Source: Pseudomonas typographi (GTDB taxonomy: Bacteria > Pseudomonadota > Gammaproteobacteria > Pseudomonadales > Pseudomonadaceae). Taken from it: a stretch of 53,538 nucleotides of DNA. Below are positions 17,526-26,202 of this stretch, one piece after another. A program made the translations under genes and the position numbers. Location of the stretch: NCBI RefSeq assembly GCF_014694385.1, contig NZ_JAAOCA010000041.1, forward strand, positions 1-53,538, in the 5' to 3' direction. Each line of letters opens with the position of its first letter. The first letter of the stretch is position 1. Below the pieces are notes generated by a model that was not told where the DNA came from, ran no database searches, and was given only the letters and a program-made list of their open reading frames with translations.

Positions 17526-18494
17526 TTAGTCCAGCTTGGCGCCGGTCTGGGCGACCACGGCGCCCCAGCGTTGGTTTTCGCTGGCGATGAGCTTGGCAAA
17601 GTCCTCTGGGCTGCCACCGAGCACATCGACGCCCGCGGCGCGCAGCTTCTCGATAACAGCCGGCTTCGCCAGGCTTTTGGCGATCGCCGCGTTAAGTTGC
17701 GCAACGATCGCCGGCGCGGTGCCGGCCGGGGCCAGAACCCCGTGCCAGGAGCGTGCATTGACGTTCGGCAGGCCCGCTTCGGCAAAGGTCGGAACGCCGG
17801 GCAACTGATCGGTTTTGTCCGACACTGCCAACGCCCTCACCCGGCCCGATTTGATGTACTCCAGTGAGGACGACAGGTTGTCGATACTGAAATCCAACTG
17901 CCCGCTGAGCAGATCCACCAACATCGGGCCGGCGCCTTTGTAGCCCACTGTCAGCCACCGCGCACCGGTTTCGAACTGGAGCTGTTCGGACAACAGATGG
18001 GGCAAAGAACCATACCCGCCCAGGCCGAAATTGAGTGTGCCCGGGTTGTGTTTGGCCAGGTCGAGAAATTGCGGCAAGGTCTTGGCCGGCAAGCTGTCTT
18101 TCACTTCCAGCACATAGGGGCCGCCACCGACCACCGCGATAGGTGCAAAAGAGGTCAGCGGGTCATAGGGCATGTTGTCCATCATCTTCACGGTCACCGC
18201 CAGCATGGCCGAGTTGCCCAATAGCAACGTGTAGCCGTCCGCTTTGGCGGCAGCGACTTGCGCATGCCCGAGCAGGCCATTGGAGCCTGGCCGGTTTTCC
18301 ACCACCACCGGTTGGCCGATCTCGGTGCTCAGTTCCGTAGCGACGATTCGCGCGACGATATCCGTCTGGCCACCGGGGGGGTATGGGGCAACCAGTTTCA
18401 CCGGGTGATCGGGATAAGCGGCCAGCGCGCTGGCGCTTAACACGGTGGCCAGTGCCAGCGCCAACGCCTTCAGCGGGCGCTTAACATTACGCAT
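17526..18494 (-). CDS. Bug-family (TctC-like) periplasmic solute receptor 1
   Basis: This extracytoplasmic receptor of about 322 residues belongs to the tripartite tricarboxylate transporter (TctC/Bug) family and typically binds carboxylates. It has a signal peptide (LKALALALATVLSASALA), then YPDHPVKLVAPYPPGGQTDIVAR, the family-defining N-terminus, followed by VVENRPGSNG and GYTLLLGNSAML. The start at 18494 is 8 nt after an AGGA site; the frame reaches 18527. It is divergent from Bug receptor 2, and its cognate membrane proteins are presumably TctA/TctB at 19.8-21.8 kb. Confidence 0.9.
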   Translation of the reverse strand: MRNVKRPLKALALALATVLSASALAAYPDHPVKLVAPYPPGGQTDIVARIVATELSTEIGQPVVVENRPGSNGLLGHAQVAAAKADGYTLLLGNSAMLAVTVKMMDNMPYDPLTSFAPIAVVGGGPYVLEVKDSLPAKTLPQFLDLAKHNPGTLNFGLGGYGSLPHLLSEQLQFETGARWLTVGYKGAGPMLVDLLSGQLDFSIDNLSSSLEYIKSGRVRALAVSDKTDQLPGVPTFAEAGLPNVNARSWHGVLAPAGTAPAIVAQLNAAIAKSLAKPAVIEKLRAAGVDVLGGSPEDFAKLIASENQRWGAVVAQTGAKLD

Positions 18495-18710
18495 CGAATA
18501 CATCCTGGCGTTCTTCCTGCGAGGCAAATGGGCGCAAAAGTATTAGCAGAAAAAAAACGCCGCGGCTTAGTACATTTAGGCCTGTTGTTATGCGCTTGAA
18601 CAGCCGCTTTTTCGCCCCTTCCAGCGTTAGGTAGTTAGCATCAAATGAACTAATAAGTTGCTCGACGCGTTCCCTATACTCGCGTTCTTTTCAAACCGAC
18701 GGACACTGTA
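18495..18710. promoter_or_regulatory. Divergent promoter region between two Bug receptor genes
   Basis: This intergenic region of about 216 bp lies between oppositely oriented receptor genes and must drive both. It is AT-rich around 18540-18670, including an A-run at 18550. No clear operator is visible by eye. Confidence 0.45.
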
Positions 18711-19736
18711 ATGAACCACCGCAGAGCCTCTTGGAAAACTTGGCTCATCGCCTTGGGTACGGCATTGACCTTGGGTAGCCTGGCGAGCAACGGCCAGGCA
18801 GCGAGCAACGGCCAGGCAGCGGGCAATGCACAGGCCGACTTCCCAAACAAGCCGATCAAAATCATTGCCACCTACCAACCGGGCGGGACCAACGACATCA
18901 TGGCGCGGCTAGCCGCCGACATCTGGAGCAAGGCCTTCAACGTGCCCGTGGTGGTCGAGAACCGCACGGGCAGCAGCGGCAACCTGGGCACGGGCCTGGT
19001 GGCCAAGGCCAAACCCGATGGCTATACCCTACTGGCCGGGACGTTCGGGCCGATCACCACCAGCCCGACGTTGTATCCCGACCTGCCGTATGACCCCCTC
19101 AAAGACTTCGCCCCCGTGGGCCGCCTGGCCACGGTGCCCAATGTGATTTTCGTCAACCCCAGCTTGCCCGCCAATAGCCTGGGGGAGCTGATAGCGTTGT
19201 CCAAGCGCCGCGCAGAACCGTTGAAGTTCGGCATCGTCTACGGCGGCACCCCACAGTTTCTAGTGGCCAAGCTGCAGCGGACCACCCACCTCAACTTGCT
19301 GGAAATCCCCTACAAGGGCGGTACCTCAGCACTCAATGATCTGATCGGCAACCACCTGGACCTGTACATCGACAACTTGCCCCTGGTGTTGCCGCAGATT
19401 CGTGGCGGCACGGTCAAGGCCCTGGCCGTGGCCAGCCAGCAACGCTCGCCACAACTTCCGGACGTGCCGACCACCGCCGAAGCGGGCTACCCGGACGTCG
19501 AGGTATCGGCCTGGCACGGCATCCTGGCCCCGGCTGGCACCCCGCCGCAGGTCATCGAAAAGCTCAACCAAACGTTGGTCGCGGCGCTGCACACGCCCGA
19601 GGTTCGCGAACGCATCGAACGCCAGGGTGGCACTGTGATCGCCGACAGCCCCGAACAGTTTGCCGCCTTCATCCGTAGCGAAGTGCCGCGCTGGGCGAGT
19701 GTGATTCACCAGAACAACATCACTGCAAATGAATGA
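18711..19736 (+). CDS. Bug-family (TctC-like) periplasmic solute receptor 2
   Basis: This 341-residue TctC/Bug receptor has an N-terminal signal (WLIALGTALTLGSLA). Unusually, an 18-bp tandem repeat then adds a repeated ASNGQA segment before the mature start (FPNKPIKIIATYQPGGTNDIMAR). Family blocks VVENRTGSSGN, GYTLLAGTFGP and HGILAPAGTP are present. It begins the plus-strand transporter operon with TctB and TctA, so it is the cognate receptor of that permease. Confidence 0.9.
   Translation: MNHRRASWKTWLIALGTALTLGSLASNGQAASNGQAAGNAQADFPNKPIKIIATYQPGGTNDIMARLAADIWSKAFNVPVVVENRTGSSGNLGTGLVAKAKPDGYTLLAGTFGPITTSPTLYPDLPYDPLKDFAPVGRLATVPNVIFVNPSLPANSLGELIALSKRRAEPLKFGIVYGGTPQFLVAKLQRTTHLNLLEIPYKGGTSALNDLIGNHLDLYIDNLPLVLPQIRGGTVKALAVASQQRSPQLPDVPTTAEAGYPDVEVSAWHGILAPAGTPPQVIEKLNQTLVAALHTPEVRERIERQGGTVIADSPEQFAAFIRSEVPRWASVIHQNNITANE
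18783..18836 (+). repeat. 18-bp tandem repeat in the leader of Bug receptor 2
   Basis: Three head-to-tail 18-bp units lie at 18783-18800, 18801-18818 and 18819-18836. The first two are identical and the third is diverged. They encode A-S-N-G-Q-A twice and A-G-N-A-Q-A once, at the expected signal-peptide cleavage region. The repeat keeps the frame and probably arose by slippage. Confidence 0.9.
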
Positions 19737-19769
19737 CTGAGCAATGACATCAAGCGCCCTGGAGGCCCC

Positions 19770-20213
19770 ATGAACCTGGCGAGTAAAACCAATTTTTACG
19801 CCGGCCTGCTATTCGCCGGCATCGGCTTGGCGGCGCTGGTACTGGGCCGTGGTTATGCAATGGGCACCGCCGCGCGAATGGGTCCTGGCTATTTTCCGAC
19901 GCTGCTGGCCGGGCTGTTGCTGGTGCTGGGGCTGGTCATCGGCGTGCGCGCGTTCTGGCAAGAAGGCCCGCAGCCAAGGCCCTTCAAACCGATGCCGTTG
20001 GTCGTCATGACAGTATCGGTGGTGCTGTTCGCGCTGCTGGTCGATCGGTTGGGCATTGCCGTGGCCACCGTCATCCTCACCGTGGGTGCGCGGCTGGCTG
20101 CGCCGCAGCGGCGCTGGCTGGAGGTGGTGCTGCTGGCGCTGGCCCTCAGTGCCGCGGCGGTGGTGATCTTCGGCTACGGCCTGGGTATCCCTTTCGTGTT
20201 GTGGCCGTTCTAG
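19770..20213 (+). CDS. tctB: TctB-family small membrane subunit
   Basis: This 147-residue small integral membrane subunit belongs to a tripartite tricarboxylate transporter. It has four hydrophobic segments, with the family motif MGPGYFPTLLAGLLLVLG after the first. It lies 33 bp after receptor 2 with a ribosome site (GGAGGC), and 33 bp before TctA. With TctA it forms the Na+- or H+-driven permease. Confidence 0.9.
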   Translation: MNLASKTNFYAGLLFAGIGLAALVLGRGYAMGTAARMGPGYFPTLLAGLLLVLGLVIGVRAFWQEGPQPRPFKPMPLVVMTVSVVLFALLVDRLGIAVATVILTVGARLAAPQRRWLEVVLLALALSAAAVVIFGYGLGIPFVLWPF

Positions 20214-20246
20214 TGCTTCTTACTGATCCAAAGGCAGGCAGCGACT

Positions 20247-21752
20247 ATGCATATGCTTGATAACCTCGCCATGGGGTTCGGCGTTATCTTTACCGCCAAC
20301 AACCTGCTCTATTGCCTGTTCGGCGCCATCCTCGGCACTCTCGTGGGCATCCTGCCGGGGCTCGGCCCCGCCGCCACCATCGCCATGCTGCTGCCCAGTA
20401 CCTATGCGCTCGGCCCGCAAGCTTCACTGATCATGTTGGCGGGCATCTATTATGGCGCGCAGTACGGTGGCTCGACGACGGCCATCCTGGTCAACCTCCC
20501 CGGCGAGTCGTCGTCGGTGGTCACTTGCCTGGACGGCCACCAGATGGCATTGCAAGGGCGCGCGGGCCAGGCCTTGGCCACGGCGGCATTGGGATCGTTC
20601 TTCGCCGGATGCTTCGCAACGTTGCTCATCGCCGCTTTCGCGCCGCTGCTCAGCGAGGCGGCCCTGGCGTTCGGCCCGGCTGAATATTTCTCGCTGATTT
20701 TGCTCGGGCTTATCGCGGCGGTGATTCTGGCCAGCGGCGATGTGCTCAAGGCGATCGCCATGGTGACCCTGGGGTTGCTACTGGGCTGCGTCGGCGCCGA
20801 CCTCAACAGCAATGCGCAACGGTTTACCTTCGGCTTGCCGGAGCTCGACGATGGCTTGGACTTCGTTGCGGTGGCAATGGGCGTGTTCGGTATCAGTGAG
20901 ATACTGGTCAACCTGCAGCAACCCGGCGGTGCGCGCACGGTCAACCGTGACAGCATCAAACGCCTGTGGTTGAGCCGCGAGGAGTTCAAGCAGATTACCT
21001 GGCCGACGATTCGCGGCACGTTGATCGGTTCGCTGTTGGGCATCCTGCCCGGCGGCGGCGCGCTACTGGGGTCGTTCGCGTCTTATTCCATCGAGAAAAA
21101 AATCGCCCGGGCCCCTTCCCGCTTCGGCAAGGGGGCGATCGAAGGCGTCGCCGCGCCAGAATCGGCGAACAACGCCGGCGCGCAGACGTCGTTCATCCCA
21201 CTGCTGACGCTGGGCATTCCGTCAAACGCGGTGATGGCGCTGATGGTCGGCGCGCTGATGGTCCAGGGCATAGCGCCGGGGCCGCAATTGATCAGCGAGC
21301 AACCGGCGCTGTTCTGGGGTGTGATCGCCAGCATGTGGGTGGGCAACGCGATGTTGATCGTGCTCAATCTGCCGTTGATCGGCATCTGGATCCGCCTGCT
21401 GTCGGCGCCGTACAAGCTGCTGTACCCGACGATCCTGTTGATCTGCTGCATTGGTGCGTACAGCCTGGAAAACAGCGCGTTCTCGATATTGGTGGTCGCG
21501 GTGTTCGGCGTGCTCGGTTACGTTTTCTACCTGCTGGAGTGCGAGGCGGCACCCTTCATGCTGGGTTTTATCCTGGGCCCGCTGCTGGAGGAATATCTAC
21601 GGCGCAGCCTGCTGATCGCACGAGGCAACCCGCTGGAGGTGGTCAACCACCCTATCGCGCTGGTGTTTCTGCTGGTGTCGCTGGCATTGGTGCTGCTGAT
21701 CCTGTTGCCCAACTTTCGCCGGGTGCGGGTAGAGGCGTTCCAGGAGGAATGA
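20247..21752 (+). CDS. tctA: TctA-family large permease subunit
   Basis: This 501-residue permease is the large subunit of the tripartite tricarboxylate transporter, with about 10-12 membrane segments. Signature stretches are GTLVGILPGLGPAATIAMLLP near the start, the YGGSTTAILVNLPGES loop, and the second glycine-proline repeat GILPGGGALLGSFASY. Length is normal. It imports the ligand delivered by the Bug receptors. A long open frame on the same strand inside it (20966-21955) is only a shadow. Confidence 0.93.
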   Translation: MHMLDNLAMGFGVIFTANNLLYCLFGAILGTLVGILPGLGPAATIAMLLPSTYALGPQASLIMLAGIYYGAQYGGSTTAILVNLPGESSSVVTCLDGHQMALQGRAGQALATAALGSFFAGCFATLLIAAFAPLLSEAALAFGPAEYFSLILLGLIAAVILASGDVLKAIAMVTLGLLLGCVGADLNSNAQRFTFGLPELDDGLDFVAVAMGVFGISEILVNLQQPGGARTVNRDSIKRLWLSREEFKQITWPTIRGTLIGSLLGILPGGGALLGSFASYSIEKKIARAPSRFGKGAIEGVAAPESANNAGAQTSFIPLLTLGIPSNAVMALMVGALMVQGIAPGPQLISEQPALFWGVIASMWVGNAMLIVLNLPLIGIWIRLLSAPYKLLYPTILLICCIGAYSLENSAFSILVVAVFGVLGYVFYLLECEAAPFMLGFILGPLLEEYLRRSLLIARGNPLEVVNHPIALVFLLVSLALVLLILLPNFRRVRVEAFQEE

Positions 21753-21797
21753 GCGGCCTGCTGCAGCGGTGGCGATGGGTGCCGCCGCAGGCCAGTT

Positions 21798-23135
21798 TCA
21801 GGTATTGGCGTAGCGGCTCTGAACCCGCTCCAGGCCCAAGTGGTCACGCAGGGTTTTGCCTTGGTATTCCCGCCGGAACAGCCCGCGGCCTTGCAGAATC
21901 GGCACTACCAGGCGGGCAAAGTCATCAAAGGCGCCTGGGAAAAACGGCGCCATGATGTTGAACCCATCTGCCGCGCCGGCTTCGAACCATTGTTGAAGGC
22001 CATCGGCTATTTGCTCTGGGGCACCGATCAGAATCTTGTGGCCAAAGGCATTCGCCACCAATTGATACAGCTGGCGAATACTCAGCCCTTCACGCCGGGC
22101 CTTTTCCAGCAGCAGGCGCTGGCGGCTTTGGTGCCCCTGAGTGTGGGCCAGGGTTGGCAGAGGCCCGCCCAACGGGTAAGCGCTGAGGTCGACGCCGATC
22201 ATGCTGTTGAGCTGGGCCATGCCAATGTCCTCGTGCACCAGCGCATCGAGTTCCCGTGAGCGCTGCCATGCCGCTTCTTCGGTTTCACCAACGATCACGA
22301 ATACCCCAGGCATCACCTTCACCCGCAAGGGGTCGCGCCCCTGCTCTGCCACTTGGCGCTGCAGACCACGGCGAAAAGCGACGGCCTGTTCGAGGGTGTC
22401 GGCAGCGCTGAACACCACATCGGCGGTACGCGCGGCTAGCCGCTGGCCATCTTCGGAGGCACCGGCCTGGAACAACACAGGGTGCCCTTGTGGAGTACGC
22501 TCGACGTTCAGCGGCCCACGCACCGAGAAGTGTTCGCCACGGTGGTGCAGGTAATGCAGGCGCTCGGTATCTACATAGATACCCTCAGCCTTGTCACGCA
22601 CAAAGGCGTCGTCGTCCCAACTGTCCCAGAGGCCCTTGACCACAGCGATGAATTCTTCGGCGCGGGCATAGCGCAGGTCATGTGCCAGGTGCTTCTCGCG
22701 GTTGAAGTTGACCGCCTCGCTGTCGGTAAATGAGGTGACCGCATTCCAGCCTGCTCGCCCCTGGCTGATGTGGTCGAGCGAGGCGAACTTGCGGGCGATA
22801 TGGTAGGGCTCGTTGTAGGTGGTCGAGGCGGTGGCCACCAGGCCGATACGCTCGGTGCCCACCGCCAGGGCCGAGAGCAGCGTGAGCGGTTCGAGCTGGG
22901 CGATGTGATGGGAGCGCCGTAACGACTGCGGGCCACCGCGTTCGCGAATGCCCACCGAATCGGCAAAAAAGAGCAGGTCGAAACGAGCCTGTTCGGCGCT
23001 GCGCGCAAGGTGCTGGAAAAAGGCCAGGTCGTGGCCACCATCGGCGCGGGCGTGTGGGTGGCGCCAGCCGCCGACGTGATTGCCCGTGGCCATGATTACG
23101 GCGCCCAAGTGCATCTGTTCATTATGCTGGGTCAT
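21798..23135 (-). CDS. NtaA/SnaA/DszA-type FMNH2-dependent monooxygenase
   Basis: This 445-residue flavin-dependent monooxygenase belongs to the bacterial luciferase-like superfamily, NtaA/SnaA/DszA branch (aminopolycarboxylate, pristinamycin and sulfone oxidation). The typical blocks are seen: WRHPHARADGGHDLAFF, LFFADSVGI, ATASTTYNEPYHIARKF, GRAGWNAVTS, HPVLFQAGASEDG and a closing FNIMAPFFPGAFDDF. It would need reduced flavin from a separate reductase, and none is visible nearby. It is divergent from the leaderless binding-protein-fold gene. Confidence 0.9.
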   Translation of the reverse strand: MTQHNEQMHLGAVIMATGNHVGGWRHPHARADGGHDLAFFQHLARSAEQARFDLLFFADSVGIRERGGPQSLRRSHHIAQLEPLTLLSALAVGTERIGLVATASTTYNEPYHIARKFASLDHISQGRAGWNAVTSFTDSEAVNFNREKHLAHDLRYARAEEFIAVVKGLWDSWDDDAFVRDKAEGIYVDTERLHYLHHRGEHFSVRGPLNVERTPQGHPVLFQAGASEDGQRLAARTADVVFSAADTLEQAVAFRRGLQRQVAEQGRDPLRVKVMPGVFVIVGETEEAAWQRSRELDALVHEDIGMAQLNSMIGVDLSAYPLGGPLPTLAHTQGHQSRQRLLLEKARREGLSIRQLYQLVANAFGHKILIGAPEQIADGLQQWFEAGAADGFNIMAPFFPGAFDDFARLVVPILQGRGLFRREYQGKTLRDHLGLERVQSRYANT

Positions 23136-23348
23136 GGAAGTAGTTTCGCTGCCTGGCCGTTGTCAGCGGCGAATTATTCCATAACAACCGAAGCTATCAC
23201 CTGAACGTTTTAATCTGAAGTTATAACCGTTGGCGGCGCCACCGAGCGCATTAAAAGGTCTCTAGCTCAAGTACCAAATAATATTTCAGCGCCGGCCTCA
23301 GCCTGATTAACATCGCCCTTTATATTTTGAATATCGCAGGGCGCCAGA

Positions 23349-24218
23349 ATGGCCGACACTTATTTAAAAAACCACCTCACGGTCGCACCTAACGTCCCGG
23401 TGTTCGACTTGCCGATTCACGTGGCACTGGAACATGGCCTGTTCGAAAAGCGTGGCTTGCACGTTCAGTTCAGTGAAGCACACGCCCCGCAGGCCTATTC
23501 CAGCCAGGAAGCCTTCGAACGGCAAAAGGAATCACTCTACGAAGCGCGCCGGGCCGATGCCTACAACCTTTGCGAGTGGGCCGGCCTGGATCGCTCGGAA
23601 CGTAGCCGCCGCGGCAGCCAGGTGCATGCACTGCGCCCCGCTGTGATTGCCCAAGTGATCGTCAGCTTCGACCCGCAGATCCAGGAACTGCGGGATTTGG
23701 CAGGGGTACCGGTCGGTATCAACGAGTTCACTGGCTCGCACTACACCACCTTGCAATTTCTAGATGGCGCACTGGCCCGCGAAGACATCGTACTGGTGCA
23801 TATCGGCGAGCCATTCGTGCGCTATGAAACCCTCAAAAGCGGCCAATTGCGAGCCGCGGCGCTGATGGAGCCGTATGTCAGCCTGGCGCTGAAGGAAGGC
23901 GCGCACATTATCGGGGTGAATTTTTACCGCGGCGCTGAAGTGATCGCACCGGAGCTACCCCCCGACGCACGGGCGGCCTACCTGGAAGCGGTCAACGAAG
24001 CCACCAACCTGATCAACGATGACTTCGCCCGCTACAAGCACTACATCATTGCACCGGTCAAGGACCGCCTGGACGAAGCGGAGCTGGCCAGTGCCTTCGT
24101 GCGCTATGCCCACAGCCGCCCCCTGGACGAAGCCCGCTTCGCGCACACCTACGCATGGATGCGCTCGTGGAACCTCACGCCTGGCCTGAGCCCGTACAGC
24201 GCCCTGGTCGCCGTATAA
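23349..24218 (+). CDS. Leaderless periplasmic-binding-protein-fold protein (NMT1/DszB-like)
   Basis: This 289-residue protein has the type II binding-protein fold of the NMT1/THI5/SsuA group. The opening (LTVAPNVPVFDLPIHVALEHG) and the later VPVGINEFTGSHYTTLQFL show the fold. There is no signal peptide: the N-terminus MADTYLKNHL is hydrophilic, so the protein is probably cytoplasmic. Cytoplasmic enzymes with this fold include DszB desulfinase and 4,5-dihydroxyphthalate decarboxylase. The position of the DszB catalytic Cys reads Val here, so a DszB mechanism is not supported. An AGGG site precedes the ATG. It could be an enzyme of the pathway or a ligand sensor. Confidence 0.75.
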   Translation: MADTYLKNHLTVAPNVPVFDLPIHVALEHGLFEKRGLHVQFSEAHAPQAYSSQEAFERQKESLYEARRADAYNLCEWAGLDRSERSRRGSQVHALRPAVIAQVIVSFDPQIQELRDLAGVPVGINEFTGSHYTTLQFLDGALAREDIVLVHIGEPFVRYETLKSGQLRAAALMEPYVSLALKEGAHIIGVNFYRGAEVIAPELPPDARAAYLEAVNEATNLINDDFARYKHYIIAPVKDRLDEAELASAFVRYAHSRPLDEARFAHTYAWMRSWNLTPGLSPYSALVAV

Positions 24219-24227
24219 GCGGCGGGC

Positions 24228-25157
24228 TCAAGGCAGTTCATCGAGCAATGCCTGGCCGCTTTCATAGCGCGCCAGGTTGGTGATGAACTTGTCCACCAAC
24301 TGTTTGCGGGTCAGCCAGCTCAACGCGCTGGTATGAGGCGACAGCTTGATTTGCCCATGGCTATAGAACGGATGGCCCGCCGGCAGCGGCTCGGGCGCGG
24401 TGGTATCCAGCGTGGCGAAACCCGCCTGGCCTGATGCCAATGCCGCCAGCAACGCCTCGTCATCCACCAGTTCGCCACGGGCCACGTTGACCAAGTGCAA
24501 GCCAGGTTTGGCGCAGGCCCAGGCTGCAGCATCGATGATTCGGTAGGTCGATGGCGTCGAAGGCGCCACCAGCACCAGGTGATCGCTCAGCGCCATCAAT
24601 TCGCCGACCGACCCGACCAGCCGCACTCCTGCCAGCGGTGCCGGGGCCTTCGATTGCCGCAGGGCGACCACCTGCGCGCCCAGCCCAAGGGCTTTATGGG
24701 CCAAGGCTTGGCCGATCGCTCCCAAGCCCAACAAGCCGATGGTTGAACCGTATACCGATGCCGTGCGGCGCCCCGTCCATTGCTCAGGGCCGCTGACCCA
24801 CAAGTTGGGCAGGTCTTTGCTGACAGAGAGCATGGCGGCCAGGCAGTACTCGGCAATGGAATGCGCAGCCACCCCCCGGGCGGTACTGATGCGCGCACTG
24901 CGCAGGAACCAGGCCGGGAAGAGGTCGATCCCCGAAGACACCAACTGTATCCATTTAATGTGCTTGGGCCAATTGGCCGGTTGCGGCAGGGTGCGGCCCT
25001 GCCCGCCCTTGCCAATCGGCGAAGCCAGCAAGATCTCGGTATTGTCGGGGATGTCCAGCGACCCCCACGGCAGGCGCTGGATGGGGCGCCCCAGGCGCTG
25101 CTCCAGGGGGTCGTTGAAGTCGTCCTCCAGATGGCTGCTGATGACGGGTAAGGCCAT
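24228..25157 (-). CDS. D-isomer-specific 2-hydroxyacid dehydrogenase
   Basis: This 309-residue NAD(P)-dependent 2-hydroxyacid dehydrogenase interconverts a 2-oxo acid and a D-2-hydroxy acid. The nucleotide motif GLLGLGAIGQ lies at about 142-150. The catalytic set is intact: Arg227 (NVARGEL), Glu256 (TTAPEPLP) and His275 (LSPHTSAL). It is cotranscribed with Bug receptor 3 upstream (40-bp gap). It is an intact counterpart of the remnant at 11053-11496, though the two are not close copies. Confidence 0.9.
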   Translation of the reverse strand: MALPVISSHLEDDFNDPLEQRLGRPIQRLPWGSLDIPDNTEILLASPIGKGGQGRTLPQPANWPKHIKWIQLVSSGIDLFPAWFLRSARISTARGVAAHSIAEYCLAAMLSVSKDLPNLWVSGPEQWTGRRTASVYGSTIGLLGLGAIGQALAHKALGLGAQVVALRQSKAPAPLAGVRLVGSVGELMALSDHLVLVAPSTPSTYRIIDAAAWACAKPGLHLVNVARGELVDDEALLAALASGQAGFATLDTTAPEPLPAGHPFYSHGQIKLSPHTSALSWLTRKQLVDKFITNLARYESGQALLDELP

Positions 25158-25197
25158 GTAGATTCACTCCTTGATAGGGCCGGGAGGGCGCAGAACG

Positions 25198-26202
25198 TTA
25201 TTGGCGGATATTCACCGTCTTTTTCAACTCATCCCAACGTGCCCGCTCGTTGGCGATAAACAGCGCACTTTGCGCCCGGGAGTCTCCCCGCGCATTGGCG
25301 CCTTGGGCGAGCAATGCTTCTCGCACGTCAGTGTTTTGCAGGGCCTGGGCGACATGCTCGCTCAAGCTATCGAGGATGTTGGCCTCGGTGCCTTTGGGGG
25401 CCAGTAACCCGAACCACGCACTGGCGACCACCTGGCCGATGCCCGCCTCGGCAGTGGTTGGCACCTGCGCATAGCCCGGCCAGCGCTCAGGCTTAGCCAC
25501 CAGCAATGGTTTGATCTGGCCATTTTTGATATGGCCCGCCACCGCTGGAAACGATGTGAAAAACCCGTCGATGTGATCGCCCAACAGATCGTTCAGCGCA
25601 GGGCCCGTGCCTTGGTAAGGAATCAGTTCGGCTTTGATTCCACTGTCGCGCTTGAATTGCTCGGTCAACAAATGAGCATCGGAGCCAAACGCGTTGATGC
25701 TGAGGTTGACGCCTTGGCGCTGCGACTTAGAATAAGCCACCAGCTCCTGCAGCGTATCGACAGGCAAGTTACTGCGCACCACCAACGCATAGGGCAGATC
25801 GGCCAGGATGCTGATCGGCGCCAATGCTTGCGCAGGGTCCAGCCCTTCGGTGTCGCGCGGGTCGGTATTAACCACCAGGGGGCCGGCGAAAGACAACAGC
25901 AGTGTGTAACCATCCGGTTTGGCCCGGGCGACGTTGCGTACAGCCAGTAACCCCCCGGCACCGCTGCGGTTCTCGACGATGAAGTTCTGCCCATAGGCCG
26001 CGGCCAATCGCTCGGCGACCAACCGCGCAATGATGTCGTTGGTGCCACCGGGCGGTGACGGGATAACGATCTTAACGGGATGGCTCGGGTAACTATCCGC
26101 CTGTGCCACGTGGGGGATGGCCAAAAGGGCCGATAACGACAGTAATATCCATATGCCCAGTTTCAAGAGGCGTATCCTTTTCAGCGGCAGGTTCCCGAGC
26201 AT
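25198..26202 (-). CDS. Bug-family (TctC-like) periplasmic solute receptor 3
   Basis: This is the third TctC/Bug receptor of the window, about 334 residues from the ATG at 26202. It has a signal peptide (LGIWILLSLSALLAIPHVAQA), then YPSHPVKIVIPSPPGGTNDIIAR, IVENRSGAGG, GYTLLLSFAGPL and AWFGLLAPKG. The frame extends to 26337, but the upstream part is not leader-like. No second TctA/TctB accompanies it, so it either shares the one permease or serves sensing. Confidence 0.88.
   Translation of the reverse strand: MLGNLPLKRIRLLKLGIWILLSLSALLAIPHVAQADSYPSHPVKIVIPSPPGGTNDIIARLVAERLAAAYGQNFIVENRSGAGGLLAVRNVARAKPDGYTLLLSFAGPLVVNTDPRDTEGLDPAQALAPISILADLPYALVVRSNLPVDTLQELVAYSKSQRQGVNLSINAFGSDAHLLTEQFKRDSGIKAELIPYQGTGPALNDLLGDHIDGFFTSFPAVAGHIKNGQIKPLLVAKPERWPGYAQVPTTAEAGIGQVVASAWFGLLAPKGTEANILDSLSEHVAQALQNTDVREALLAQGANARGDSRAQSALFIANERARWDELKKTVNIRQ

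Noticed and set aside
20966..21955. 329-codon open frame on the plus strand inside and past tctA
   Set aside because: It overlaps the well-supported tctA in another frame, is rich in Arg/Gly/Ala as shadow frames are, and has no family features.
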